Positions 26,280 through 34,474 are shown, counted from the stretch's first letter. The stretch is 64,000 bases of DNA from Caldalkalibacillus salinus (GCF_016745835.1 NZ_JAERVL010000004.1:186001-250000); one strand, 5' to 3'. Made by a program: numbers and translations. The notes: generated by a model from the letters alone, not told the origin.

Positions 26280-27233
26280 TTATACTTCTATCATGCCACC
26301 ATCAAGTCGGCGGAAATGACGCAAGGATGCTAATTCCTCCACAAACTTGAGGGTGGCTTGATCTTTCGATTTGGCTTCAATCATGATGTCTGCGTCACGT
26401 CCAAAGGCAACCAAATCCTTGATAAACGGGAGAGCAAAAGTGAGATCAACATCTTCGGCGTGTGATCGATACTCTTTCTCAGATTTGGGTGAGGATAAAT
26501 GGAATTTAGGCCTGTCATGAAAGCCTTCCCAAGAGTCGTAAATACGAGGCAGAAGATCTTCCACTTCCTCTTGGCCTGGATTTGCCCAGTGGTGGTGATA
26601 ATCAAAAACAATCGGAAAACCGTGTCGTTCGCAAATGTCCAGCGTCTCTAACGCCGTGTAAGTTTTATCATCGTTCTCAAGGGTTATTTGCCGTCTGATA
26701 GTCTCATCAAGCTTCACAATGTTCTCATCAAACCTTGACACAGCCAGAGCCTTATCCCCATACACCCCACCCACGTGGATGTTAATATTCCCTTCCTTAT
26801 GTAATCCCATCGCTTCAAGCATGTCATAATGATAAGTCATATCGCTAATGGCATTCTCTGTGATGTGTGGTTTATCACTTGTAAATACTGTAAACTGATT
26901 GGGATGAAAACTCACACGTAAACCAAATTGGCGTACAACGTCGCCAATCTCTTTAAAAAGATGTCCAAAAGGCGTGAGATAATCCCACCGAGCTTCAGGA
27001 TGTGTGGCCAACGGAACGAGAGAAGAAGACATACGATAGACGTCAATACCATGAGCAATATTATAGTACAAAGCTCTGAGCGTACTCTTCAGATTTTTCT
27101 CCGTAGCTAAATATAACTTTTCCTTTCGCGACTCGTGATCAAGCTTTTTCCACTGCGTAAAAGTCAACGTCCGCGAAGGAGACGCTTCCCATAAGGATAA
27201 AGCCCTCGACACATACCCAAAACGCAGAATCAT
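26280..27233 (-). CDS. uvsE: UV DNA damage endonuclease
   Basis: A 317-residue TIM-barrel repair nuclease beginning MILRFGYVSRALSL, with RVSFHPNQFTVFTS, NIHVGGVYGDK, GFPIVFDYHHHW and the end DIMIEAKSKDQATLKF. These segments supply the metal-binding His, Glu and Asp cluster of UvsE/UvdE. It nicks 5' of pyrimidine dimers and related lesions. ATG 27233 is preferred to GTG 27242 because GGGGTG lies just upstream of it. The gene is convergent with the second tenA; the 18-nt gap holds no clear terminator. Confidence 0.92.
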   Translation of the reverse strand: MILRFGYVSRALSLWEASPSRTLTFTQWKKLDHESRKEKLYLATEKNLKSTLRALYYNIAHGIDVYRMSSSLVPLATHPEARWDYLTPFGHLFKEIGDVVRQFGLRVSFHPNQFTVFTSDKPHITENAISDMTYHYDMLEAMGLHKEGNINIHVGGVYGDKALAVSRFDENIVKLDETIRRQITLENDDKTYTALETLDICERHGFPIVFDYHHHWANPGQEEVEDLLPRIYDSWEGFHDRPKFHLSSPKSEKEYRSHAEDVDLTFALPFIKDLVAFGRDADIMIEAKSKDQATLKFVEELASLRHFRRLDGGMIEV

Positions 27234-27408
27234 GAAAGTCACCCCAGTTAGTCCTTCATTGATTAGAAATCACCATTAGCTTACTGTCAAAGTGTCAAAA
27301 TTTATACGTTAAGAAACTTAAGTGTAGGAAAAACTCGTGAAGGATATGTTAGCCATTACTCAGTACGATGTTACTTTCCCCATCGATGAATGTCTGATAT
27401 GACGATAA

Positions 27409-27437
27409 TAGACGCCAGTTTGTGAACATATTATAAT
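27409..27437 (+). promoter_or_regulatory. Promoter of the AbrB/Doc module
   Basis: TAGACG (27409-27414), 17 bp, then a perfect TATAAT (27432-27437), 33 bp before the antitoxin start. The -10 is strong and the -35 matches four of six positions. Confidence 0.55.
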
Positions 27438-27470
27438 GGCAATAATAATATAATAGGGAGGATTCAAGAA

Positions 27471-27836
27471 ATGACAGTCAATTACTCAAAAGGGCGTTTA
27501 ACGAAAGGTAGAAGAAAAGCGATTGGTAAACGCCGGAGAGTGAGTGCAAGTCAAAGTAAAGGTGTGTCGGTGAAGCCCATGGAGAACAAAGCGATTAGGC
27601 GTAAAAACTTTCGGGTAGGAGCAAAAAGCGGTTTTACACTTCCTATCGATCTACTAGAGCGTAACGGGATTAAAGTGGGAGACCAAGTGGAAGTGACCGA
27701 GAAGGATGGTGAAATCAGCATCCGTAAAGTTAAACAAAAACCGCTATCAAAAGGCATTAGCCCAGATTTCTATGAGACTTTAGAGCGCAATTCCAAGCGT
27801 TATGACGAAGCGTTAAAAGGATTAGTGGAGAGGTAA
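27471..27836 (+). CDS. AbrB/MazE-type antitoxin paired with Doc
   Basis: A 121-residue protein. Residues 44-92 (NFRVGAKSGFTLPIDLLERN and VGDQVEVTEKDGEISIRKV) form an AbrB/MazE swapped-hairpin DNA-binding domain. The C-terminal tail (DFYETLERNSKRYDEALKGL) is helical and amphipathic, suited to bind and neutralise the toxin. An unusual N-terminal extension of about 40 residues is very basic (GRRKAIGKRRR). A GGGAGGA ribosome binding site supports ATG 27471, so the extension appears to be translated. The stop overlaps the toxin start in TAATG. It probably represses the shared promoter. Confidence 0.82.
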   Translation: MTVNYSKGRLTKGRRKAIGKRRRVSASQSKGVSVKPMENKAIRRKNFRVGAKSGFTLPIDLLERNGIKVGDQVEVTEKDGEISIRKVKQKPLSKGISPDFYETLERNSKRYDEALKGLVER

Positions 27837-28237
27837 TGCGTTATGTCACCATTGAGGAAGTAATCACCATTAACAAATTTGTTATTAAAAATTATTCACC
27901 TAATGAACCTATTGGAGTTCAATCACAGGAGTTACTGGAATCGGCGGTGTACCGACCACAGCAAACGTTGTTTGAGCAAGATGCGTATCCGGATATATTT
28001 CAAAAGGCAGCTGCCTTATTTGAATCTTTAGTCAAAAACCACCCTTTTCTAAACGCAAATAAACGGACGGCTGTTCTAGCTATGACACAGTTCTTATCAT
28101 ATAATGGGTATGTTTTTAAAATGGCAACTCAAAAAGAGATAGAGGATTTTACAGTCGATGTCGCTAACAGAAATTTGTCGTTTGAGGAAATCACAGGTGT
28201 AATTAAGAGGTCATCTAAAAATGAGGATGAAAGGTGA
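27836..28237 (+). CDS. doc: Doc toxin (Fic-fold death-on-curing protein)
   Basis: A 133-residue Fic/Doc protein with the Doc motif HPFLNANKR at residues 69-77, matching H-x-F-x-(D/N)-(A/G)-N-K-R. The histidine and the arginine are intact, so it should be active. The P1 Doc protein phosphorylates elongation factor Tu and stops translation. The start overlaps the antitoxin stop, so toxin synthesis is coupled to antitoxin translation. In P1 the antitoxin is Phd, whereas here it is an AbrB-type protein. A block of three hairpin repeats follows immediately. Confidence 0.88.
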   Translation: MRYVTIEEVITINKFVIKNYSPNEPIGVQSQELLESAVYRPQQTLFEQDAYPDIFQKAAALFESLVKNHPFLNANKRTAVLAMTQFLSYNGYVFKMATQKEIEDFTVDVANRNLSFEEITGVIKRSSKNEDER

Positions 28238-28313
28238 ATCATTCTAAAAGTAGGGTGGGTGGAATGCTTCACCTCATTGTGTCCCACCACCGTTATCCGT
28301 GGTACATGTGTTG

Positions 28314-28389
28314 GAGGTAAAGTTAGCAATCTTCCCAACGGTACAACCTTTGAGCGAAGCTCGAGTTGTGAAGTTTGGGGTAGCACCTC
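28314..28389 (+). repeat. Structured hairpin repeat, copy E
   Basis: Three nested helices surround the shared core: GAGGT (28314-28318) with ACCTC (28385-28389), CCCAA (28334-28338) with TTGGG (28375-28379), and ACAAC (28343-28347) with GTTGT (28365-28369). The apex is CTTTGAGCGAAGCTCGA. The region 28238-28561 between doc and the transporter gene holds this and the next two copies, plus a looser hairpin near 28254-28290, and no gene. Confidence 0.78.
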
Positions 28390-28411
28390 AAAGTATCGCA
28401 GTTTAAAAAAA

Positions 28412-28472
28412 GGTGCGCCTTAACGGAGCAACCTTTGAGTGAAGCTCGAGTTGCGATGTTTTGAAGAGCACC
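28412..28472 (+). repeat. Structured hairpin repeat, copy F
   Basis: The outer arms GGTGC (28412-28416) and GCACC (28468-28472) and the inner arms GCAAC (28428-28432) and GTTGC (28450-28454) flank the apex CTTTGAGTGAAGCTCGA. The core GAGT-GAA-GCTC keeps pairing through a G-T wobble. Confidence 0.78.
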
Positions 28473-28492
28473 CCAAATCGTCTCAAATAAAT

Positions 28493-28552
28493 GGTGCTCC
28501 TTAACGGAGCAACCTTTGAGTGAAGCTCGAGTTGCGGAGTTAGAGGAGCACC
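28493..28552 (+). repeat. Structured hairpin repeat, copy G
   Basis: The outer arms GGTGCTCC (28493-28500) and GGAGCACC (28545-28552) are perfectly complementary. The inner arms GCAAC (28509-28513) and GTTGC (28531-28535) flank the same apex as copy F. It ends 9 bp before the stop of the transporter gene on the other strand. Confidence 0.8.
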
Positions 28553-28561
28553 TTGTTGCAC

Positions 28562-29887
28562 CTATAACACCATCGCCGCAATCAACCCGAAAATAATCAA
28601 CGGTATATTATAATGGATAAACGTTGGCACACACGTGTCCCAGATATGATCATGCTGCTTATCAGCATTTAGACCCGCGGTCGGTCCCAGGGTACTATCA
28701 GATGCCGGGGAACCAGCATCACCAAGGGCACCCGCCGTGCCAATGAGGGCAATGATCGCCATGTGACTAAACCCTAATTCCATAGCAAACGGAACAAAAA
28801 TGGTGGCTAAAATAGGAATCGTTGAGAATGAAGAGCCGATCCCGATCGTGACAAGCAAGCCAATGAGAAGCATGAGCAATGCAGCAAGGAATTGATTGTG
28901 ACCGACGAGCTGTACACCATGCTGCACAAGTGCATCAATGTCCCCTGTTTCTCGCAACACCTCAGCAAAACCGGCTGCGGAAATCATTACAAATCCGATA
29001 AAGGTCATCATTTTCATCCCATTTGTCAGGACTTCATCAGATTCACGGAAACTAAATGCCCCGCTAAAGTATAACAACAGAATCCCACTTAAAGCGCCAA
29101 AGACCATTGAATCCGTATAGACCTGGGTGAACAGCGCCAGCATAATGGCTGCAAAGGCAAAACCAATAGAACGCCCCGTATAGGATTTTTCAGATTGTGA
29201 TGCCTCATCGTTACCAAGCTTGGCTTCTTGGTACTGGCGTGGCTTGCGGTAAGTAACAAAAACAGCCACTAATAACCCTATTAGCATTCCTAACGCTGGA
29301 AGGACCATCGCACGAGGAACGAATGCCATATCAACACTGACCCCATTACCCCCTATATTACTGGCAATGATATCATGGAAGATCAACCCGTAACCGAAGG
29401 GTAACCACATGTAAGCCGTGACCAATCCAAATGTGAGAATACAAGCCACAACACGTCTATCTAATTCTAGTAGGTTAAGCACCTTAAGTAACGGCGGAAC
29501 TAAAATCGGAATAAAAGCGATATGAACAGGAATCACGTTCTGAGAGAAACAAGCCATAATCAATAGAATAAGAAGCAATAAGACCTTTGTATACGTACTT
29601 TGTTTCGTTTCTCCTTCCCGCCCCACTAACTTCGTGCACATCTTAACAAAGAGTTGAGGAAGTCCAGTTTTGGATACGGCAAAAGCAAAAGCGCCCAACA
29701 GAGCATAACTCAGTGCAATATTGGCACTTGCGCCTAGTCCCGATGTGAACGTGTTTAACGTTTCGCTAAGCCCCAATCCTCCAAATAAACCTCCGACGAC
29801 GGCACCGATAATGAGTGCAATCACAACATGTACACGAGCCAAACTTAAGCCTAGCATGACCACTACGGCCATTAATACTGCATTCAT
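28562..29887 (-). CDS. Na+/H+ antiporter-family permease (YuiF-like)
   Basis: A 441-residue polytopic membrane protein with about eleven hydrophobic segments, beginning MNAVLMAVVVMLGLSLARVH. The late segment GDAGSPASDSTLGPTAGLNA and the early GASANIALSYALLGAFAFAV are typical of the NhaC-like/YuiF family of Bacillus. Its length is that of YuiF (about 440). The substrate is not settled: the family is annotated as Na+/H+ antiporters, but amino-acid transport is also plausible. GGGAGAGG precedes ATG 29887. It ends next to the hairpin repeat copy G, which may act as its transcription end. Confidence 0.8.
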   Translation of the reverse strand: MNAVLMAVVVMLGLSLARVHVVIALIIGAVVGGLFGGLGLSETLNTFTSGLGASANIALSYALLGAFAFAVSKTGLPQLFVKMCTKLVGREGETKQSTYTKVLLLLILLIMACFSQNVIPVHIAFIPILVPPLLKVLNLLELDRRVVACILTFGLVTAYMWLPFGYGLIFHDIIASNIGGNGVSVDMAFVPRAMVLPALGMLIGLLVAVFVTYRKPRQYQEAKLGNDEASQSEKSYTGRSIGFAFAAIMLALFTQVYTDSMVFGALSGILLLYFSGAFSFRESDEVLTNGMKMMTFIGFVMISAAGFAEVLRETGDIDALVQHGVQLVGHNQFLAALLMLLIGLLVTIGIGSSFSTIPILATIFVPFAMELGFSHMAIIALIGTAGALGDAGSPASDSTLGPTAGLNADKQHDHIWDTCVPTFIHYNIPLIIFGLIAAMVL

Positions 29888-30063
29888 TAGTATCCTCTCC
29901 CATCGTAATCATATCGTTCATGACATGATGTTTTTCATATAAAACGTAATGACAACAAGATGTACAATTAAATGCTTTAGTTTGTTAAATTGCTAATGAG
30001 TCAAAGCAACAATAAATTTAACATAGCGCCATAGGACTGTCAATTGCAATATATGACAGTCAG

Positions 30064-30091
30064 TTACGTGAAGAAGAACTCATGGTATAAT
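30064..30091 (+). promoter_or_regulatory. Probable promoter for ddl
   Basis: A perfect TATAAT at 30086-30091 lies 16 bp after a weak -35-like TTACGT. It would give a leader of about 120 nt containing the hairpin at 30119-30149. The remaining part of the gap 29888-30220 is AT-rich and shows no gene. Confidence 0.45.
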
Positions 30092-30118
30092 AGTAGGCAT
30101 ATACATAAAGTAAATCCC

Positions 30119-30149
30119 GTGTCTCACTAGCTAGACACTTTTTATTTTT
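30119..30149 (+). terminator. Terminator-like hairpin in the ddl leader
   Basis: GTGTCT (30119-30124) pairs with AGACAC (30133-30138) and is followed by T5-A-T5. It lies between the likely ddl promoter and ddl, so it would attenuate ddl. No aptamer or T-box consensus was recognised before it. It might instead end a transcript coming from further upstream. Confidence 0.55.
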
Positions 30150-30220
30150 CTATTTTTTCTAGGAAGAATAAAGCTGCAGCAGGAGGCGCGTATATACGTT
30201 ATAAAAAGGAGAGGATCGCA

Positions 30221-31288
30221 GTGAGTGAGAAGTGCACCTTAGGTATGATTTATGGTGGAAAATCAAGTGAGCATGAAGTCTCTTTATTAACCGCTTTTTC
30301 TGTAATGGAAGCTGTCGATTACAATAAATACGATGTCTTACCTATATACATTCAACTGGACGGTACATGGGTGAGAGGACAACGTTACACTTCCAAGCCG
30401 TCTTCTTTACAGGAAGTGAGACTGAAAGCAGGGGAGACGGTGTCTTTATTTGACCTCAAACAGGATATAGATGTTGCTTTTCCTGTTATCCACGGTCCTT
30501 ATGGTGAAGATGGGACGTTACAGGGGCTTCTTGAGATGATCGATGTGCCCTATGTCGGCTCAGGCGTTCTCGGGTCCTCGCTCGGGATGGATAAAGTGAT
30601 GATGAAGCACATGTTTGCTCATTTTGACTTACCACAGTGTAAGTACTTGTCTTTCACGCGTCATGAGATCAAAACAAATGAAGCACAAGTCACCAATGAA
30701 GTGGAGGAAACATTAGGATTTCCTTGTTTCGTCAAACCTGTTAACCTAGGTTCAAGTGTGGGAATATCCAAGGCCAAAGACAAAACGGCATTAGTGAAAG
30801 CTTTACAAGAGGCAGCGAAGTATGATCGCAAAGTGATTGTCGAGGAAATGCTAGTCGGACGTGAAGTAGAGGTTGGCCTACTTGGGAACGATGAACCGCT
30901 GACATCTGTGGTGGGTGAGATCCGTTCTGTTAATGAGTTTTATGATTACTCAGCGAAATATAAAAATATCGGGACCGAGCTAGACATTCCCGCAGATCTT
31001 CCGGAAGATGTCGTCCAGCGGATTCAGAGCGTGGCTAAAAAAGCGTATCAGGTTTTAGAATGTTCCGGGCTGTCCCGAGCCGATTTCTTTTATAATGAAG
31101 ACCAGGATCAGGTTTGGATTAACGAAGTGAATACGATGCCTGGTTTCACACCTTATAGTATGTATCCAATGCTCTTCAAATCGACTGGCATTTCTTATCC
31201 TGAACTTATAGAGAAACTGATCTCGTTAGGTTTAGAACGATACGAGGAGCGGAAACAGAATCAGGTAGAAGCGGAAAGTCTAGAGTAA
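30221..31288 (+). CDS. ddl: D-alanine--D-alanine ligase
   Basis: A 355-residue ATP-grasp ligase beginning with GTG 30221 (AAAGGAGAGG upstream). It shows YGGKSSEHEVSLLTA at the N-terminus, GPYGEDGTLQGLLEM, the loop GSSVGISKAKD and the metal/substrate segment NEVNTMPGFTPYSMYP. It makes the D-Ala-D-Ala dipeptide that MurF, encoded convergently next door, attaches to the peptidoglycan precursor. The residue before MYP in the last motif is Ser-(Met)-Tyr, the usual D-Ala type. Confidence 0.95.
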   Translation: MSEKCTLGMIYGGKSSEHEVSLLTAFSVMEAVDYNKYDVLPIYIQLDGTWVRGQRYTSKPSSLQEVRLKAGETVSLFDLKQDIDVAFPVIHGPYGEDGTLQGLLEMIDVPYVGSGVLGSSLGMDKVMMKHMFAHFDLPQCKYLSFTRHEIKTNEAQVTNEVEETLGFPCFVKPVNLGSSVGISKAKDKTALVKALQEAAKYDRKVIVEEMLVGREVEVGLLGNDEPLTSVVGEIRSVNEFYDYSAKYKNIGTELDIPADLPEDVVQRIQSVAKKAYQVLECSGLSRADFFYNEDQDQVWINEVNTMPGFTPYSMYPMLFKSTGISYPELIEKLISLGLERYEERKQNQVEAESLE

Positions 31289-31317
31289 ATAGAGAGCATG
31301 TTTTATTAAACAAAACT

Positions 31318-31360
31318 ACGAAGGAGCGTTCACCTGACAAAGGCAATGCTCCTTCGTTTT
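31318..31360 (+). terminator. Terminator after ddl
   Basis: ACGAAGGAGC (31318-31327) pairs perfectly with GCTCCTTCGT (31348-31357) and is followed by TTTT. Confidence 0.85.
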
Positions 31361-31453
31361 GGATGGAGGGTATAGGATGGAGGGAAAAGGAAAAACGGTC
31401 AAATCGCTAAGGTCTTTATGTGCGCTGTATGACTCACATTCAAACCAACCTCA

Positions 31454-32821
31454 TTAACCTTCAGTTTCCTCCGCTTTGACTTGATCGACGATAGCTTCAA
31501 GTTTCATTCCACGAGAGCCTTTAAAAAGGAGGGCATACTCTGGTGATAGATACGATTGAAGGCTATTGAGCGCTTCCTCTTTCGAATGAACATGTGTGCC
31601 TTGGCAGACGTCGGAGATATGTTTAGAAAGATCTCCAACCGTTATAACTTTGACATCATTATCCTTAATCGCGTGACCGACGTCAGCATGTAACTGTTCA
31701 GCGTTCTCACCTAACTCAAAGATATCACCTAGAACGACCACCTTTTGCCGGTCAGGATAAATGTTAGCGAACGTTTCAACGGATGCTTTCATAGACGTTG
31801 GACTCGCATTATAGGCGTCATTGATAAGGATGCTGCCGTTTTTCCCTTTGATCGTCTGGAATCGCATGTCAGAGATCGTTAATGTGAGCAATGCTTCCGT
31901 TATATCTTTTAACGTGTATCCGAGCTTATAAGCGACGTAGGCTGCAGGTAAAACGTTAGCCACATTGTAATGACCAAATGTTGGGATAAACGCTGCTATT
32001 GCTTTTTCGCCAATATGTAAGTGAAAGGAAGTACCATGCTCATGATAAGCAATGTTCGTTGCGTATATATCTGCTTTCTTTTCAATACTGTAATACACTT
32101 TATCTCCTTGATAGCGTTCAGCCTGAGAACAAACGTAAGAATCATCTAAGTTTAGCAAAGCGAATCCTTTTAGTGAGATATGAGGCAATAATTCACCTTT
32201 GGCTTCAGCAATTTTGTCCTTCGTACCAAAAAACTCAATATGAGCGTCGCCAATGTTAGTAAGCACACCAATATGAGGCTGGGCCAAATGAGCTAAAAAG
32301 TCAATTTCTCCGGCATGATTCATCCCTAGTTCAAGTACAGCAGCCTCATCTTGCTTACTGATGTCCAAAAGGGAGAGTGGGACGCCGAGATGATTATTAT
32401 AATTCCCTTTTGTCTTAAAAACCTTTTTCTTATGGGACAGTACGTGTGCCATCATGTCCTTCGTGGTCGTTTTTCCGTTACTACCCGTGATAGCGACAAC
32501 GGGAATATCTAAAGTGGCACGATATGCGGCAGCCAACTGTTGAAATGCTTTCTCTGTATCTGCCACACGAATGAGCCCTAAGGATTTCACCTCTTGCGGT
32601 TTTATCACATCTGTCGTTGATATGAGGGCCGCAGCGGCACCCTGGTCCGCAGCATCTTTTAAAAAGGTATGCCCGTCCCGAACCCCTGACGTTAACGCGA
32701 TAAAAAGTCCGTCTGAACACAGTTTGCGTGTGTCGAAATGAACTGAACCGATCATTTGCGTATCATCGCCTTGCACAAGCTCGCCGTCCGTTATAGATAA
32801 AATTTCATTTATTGTAAACAT
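31454..32821 (-). CDS. murF: UDP-N-acetylmuramoyl-tripeptide--D-alanyl-D-alanine ligase
   Basis: A 455-residue Mur ligase with the ATP loop AITGSNGKTTTKDMMAHVLS, YNNHLGVPLSLLDI, the acidic ELGMNHAGEIDFLAHL and the C-terminal domain start LINDAYNASPTSMKASVETF. These are MurF hallmarks. It adds D-Ala-D-Ala to UDP-MurNAc-tripeptide in the cytoplasm. It is convergent to ddl, whose product is its substrate. AAAGGGGAC precedes the ATG at 32821. The divergent promoter region with the PlsY paralogue is only 89 bp. Confidence 0.95.
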   Translation of the reverse strand: MFTINEILSITDGELVQGDDTQMIGSVHFDTRKLCSDGLFIALTSGVRDGHTFLKDAADQGAAAALISTTDVIKPQEVKSLGLIRVADTEKAFQQLAAAYRATLDIPVVAITGSNGKTTTKDMMAHVLSHKKKVFKTKGNYNNHLGVPLSLLDISKQDEAAVLELGMNHAGEIDFLAHLAQPHIGVLTNIGDAHIEFFGTKDKIAEAKGELLPHISLKGFALLNLDDSYVCSQAERYQGDKVYYSIEKKADIYATNIAYHEHGTSFHLHIGEKAIAAFIPTFGHYNVANVLPAAYVAYKLGYTLKDITEALLTLTISDMRFQTIKGKNGSILINDAYNASPTSMKASVETFANIYPDRQKVVVLGDIFELGENAEQLHADVGHAIKDNDVKVITVGDLSKHISDVCQGTHVHSKEEALNSLQSYLSPEYALLFKGSRGMKLEAIVDQVKAEETEG

Positions 32822-32910
32822 TTTTGTCCCCTTTTCTTCACTTTTCTTTTATAATTAATATAACAGAACTTTTTTTCATATGATACTAAGGTAGAGAAGG
32901 AGATGCCATC

Positions 32911-33486
32911 ATGACATTTTTCCTGTTTTGTGTGATTGCCTACATCATAGGGTCTATCCCTGTAGGAAAAATTGTTGCTAAATATAAGGGGATCGATATT
33001 CAGGAAAAAGGAACTGGCAATATTGGTGCAAGTAACACATATTTAGTGCTAGGTAAAAAAGCGGGTATGTTTGTCCTTATTTCCGATGTTGGTAAAGCTT
33101 TTTTTATGATGCAATTGTCATTGTACATGTTACCCATAGGTCAAGCCATCGTATCCGGTATGTTTTTATTAATGGGCAATTTAAGATCAATGTTTCTAAA
33201 ATTTTCAGGTGGAAAAGGCGTGGCAACAGTACTCGGTATATTTCTAGCAACTGAACCTATTGCAGCATTAGTCTGCGTCGCTTTTTGGGGTGTCACAACC
33301 ATCTTTATCAAATACATATCTCTCATGAGTATTGTCGGTTCTCTAGCTGTTCCCTTTACTTACTATCGCTATGATCACGATCTATTCACAGCTGGATGTG
33401 CGTTTTTGATGTGCGTCCTTGTACTATTAAAACATAAAACGCATTTTCAATTAAAAACAAGGGGGACTGAGGTTCAGAAAGCGTAA
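32911..33486 (+). CDS. PlsY-like glycerol-3-phosphate acyltransferase paralogue
   Basis: A 191-residue membrane protein of the PlsY family with conserved GSIPVGKIVAK, GTGNIGASNTY and FLKFSGGKGVATVLG. In canonical PlsY the third region is preceded by G-H-x-x-P, but here it is GNLRSMFLKF, so the usual histidine and proline are missing. PlsY transfers acyl groups from acyl-phosphate to glycerol 3-phosphate. The change suggests a paralogue with altered substrate or reduced activity rather than the housekeeping enzyme. GAAGGAG precedes ATG 32911. Confidence 0.8.
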   Translation: MTFFLFCVIAYIIGSIPVGKIVAKYKGIDIQEKGTGNIGASNTYLVLGKKAGMFVLISDVGKAFFMMQLSLYMLPIGQAIVSGMFLLMGNLRSMFLKFSGGKGVATVLGIFLATEPIAALVCVAFWGVTTIFIKYISLMSIVGSLAVPFTYYRYDHDLFTAGCAFLMCVLVLLKHKTHFQLKTRGTEVQKA

Positions 33487-33508
33487 CGTTTTCTGAATCT
33501 TTTTTTTA
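33471..33508 (+). terminator. Terminator overlapping the end of the PlsY-like gene
   Basis: GGTTCAGAAAGCG (33471-33483) pairs with CGTTTTCTGAATC (33487-33499), with G-T pairs, followed by eight T. The upstream arm lies within the last codons of the gene. Confidence 0.88.
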
Positions 33509-33848
33509 TATGTCGCTTTGATACCCAAGTTTTATGATTAACATGCGAAAAATATTTTAGTAAGAGAAAAATTTAAAAATCAAGGGCATAAGGCATGTTG
33601 AAAGCGGGTAAGGTGTTAGTAGTTACTCAAAGAAGGCAACTATGATGCCGTTATGTTATAGGCAACTTCATAAACAGTAGTATATACCTAAGGGGATCTT
33701 TATTATTGAGAAAGACCTAAGTTCACATCGCTCTTTTTAAACAAAAGGTCTATAATGGAACATTAATTTAATCTTTCTATGTAATGTTTTGTCGAAAAAA
33801 ATTTTTTATTTGTCATTTTGTGAGAAAGTTCATCTCATTTCAACGTTC
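33509..33848. other. Gene-free AT-rich stretch
   Basis: No reading frame with a ribosome binding site, no RNA gene and no strong hairpin was seen here. It leads into the DnaA-box cluster and the sda promoter. Confidence 0.6.
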
Positions 33849-33958
33849 TGTGGATAAAATTATACACAGTATATTCATTGATCTATTACAATTAATGGCA
33901 TTTAACCACAATCTACTCACATAAAATTCACAATTTAACCACAAAAAAGTGTGGATAA
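33849..33958. promoter_or_regulatory. Cluster of DnaA boxes upstream of sda
   Basis: Five sites match or nearly match the DnaA box TTATNCACA. Three are perfect: TGTGGATAA at 33849-33857 (reverse orientation), TTATACACA at 33860-33868 and TGTGGATAA at 33950-33958. TTAACCACA at 33902-33910 and 33935-33943 have one mismatch. They cover 110 bp ending 70 bp before sda. In Bacillus subtilis sda is activated by DnaA through boxes in its promoter, so this placement is expected for the replication checkpoint. Confidence 0.85.
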
Positions 33959-34028
33959 CCGAGCGGTTGTTCTTTGTCATATAACGTGATACCATCCTAA
34001 ATATAAAAGTTTGGAAGGGAGAAAAACA

Positions 34029-34196
34029 ATGAAACGTTTAACAGATGCAGAACTTGTTGAAGCGTACATGAGAGCTAAAGAACTCAATTGCTCCCCAGAC
34101 TTTATCGATTTACTTTTTGAAGAAATCGAGAGAAGAAATATAGAGCAGACCAAATACGAGTTACGTTCTGTCCAACTAAAATTGTCGAATTCCTAA
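34029..34196 (+). CDS. sda: Sda, checkpoint inhibitor of sporulation kinase
   Basis: A 55-residue protein, MKRLTDAELVEAYMRAKELN, continuing DFIDLLFEEIERRNI. This is the helical hairpin of Sda (Bacillus subtilis: [20 protein letters not shown], then FIELIENEIKRRS as I recall it). Sda binds histidine kinase KinA and blocks sporulation when replication initiation is disturbed or ongoing. ATG 34029 follows GGAAGGGA with proper spacing. The DnaA-box cluster upstream supports the assignment. The C-terminal ten residues extend beyond the Bacillus protein. Confidence 0.92.
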   Translation: MKRLTDAELVEAYMRAKELNCSPDFIDLLFEEIERRNIEQTKYELRSVQLKLSNS

Positions 34197-34430
34197 CTCG
34201 TAACAAAATGAACACCGACATCCTATGTCCTAGTTGAGCTTTTAGCCCTTATTTTCGACAATTGTATGTTAGAGTCCATTCCATCATTTTTCCTCTAGTG
34301 CACTGATATAAACATTTTGGGCACCTTGTAAACGTGTATGAATGATATCATGGTTTAAACTTAATTAACTGTATAATATATCATATATATAGCTGTTATA
34401 ATAAATATTATCATATAGGAACAAGATATA
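34197..34430. other. Gene-free stretch after sda
   Basis: AT-rich sequence with runs such as TATATCATATATATAG near 34378-34392 and no convincing gene. No clear intrinsic terminator for sda was found. The terminator at 34431-34474, which is symmetric, may serve both sides. Confidence 0.5.
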
Positions 34431-34474
34431 AAAAGAGGCGAGCACCACAAATTGGTTGGTGTGTCGCCTCTTTT
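34431..34474 (-). terminator. Bidirectional terminator downstream of the DUF378 gene
   Basis: AAAAGAGGCGA (34431-34441) and TCGCCTCTTTT (34464-34474) are perfect complements, with A-runs and T-runs on both sides. It can end transcription from either strand. Confidence 0.85.

Noticed and set aside
33849-33958. Chromosomal origin of replication (oriC)
   Set aside because: There is no dnaA or dnaN nearby and the boxes sit directly upstream of sda, where DnaA regulation is expected.
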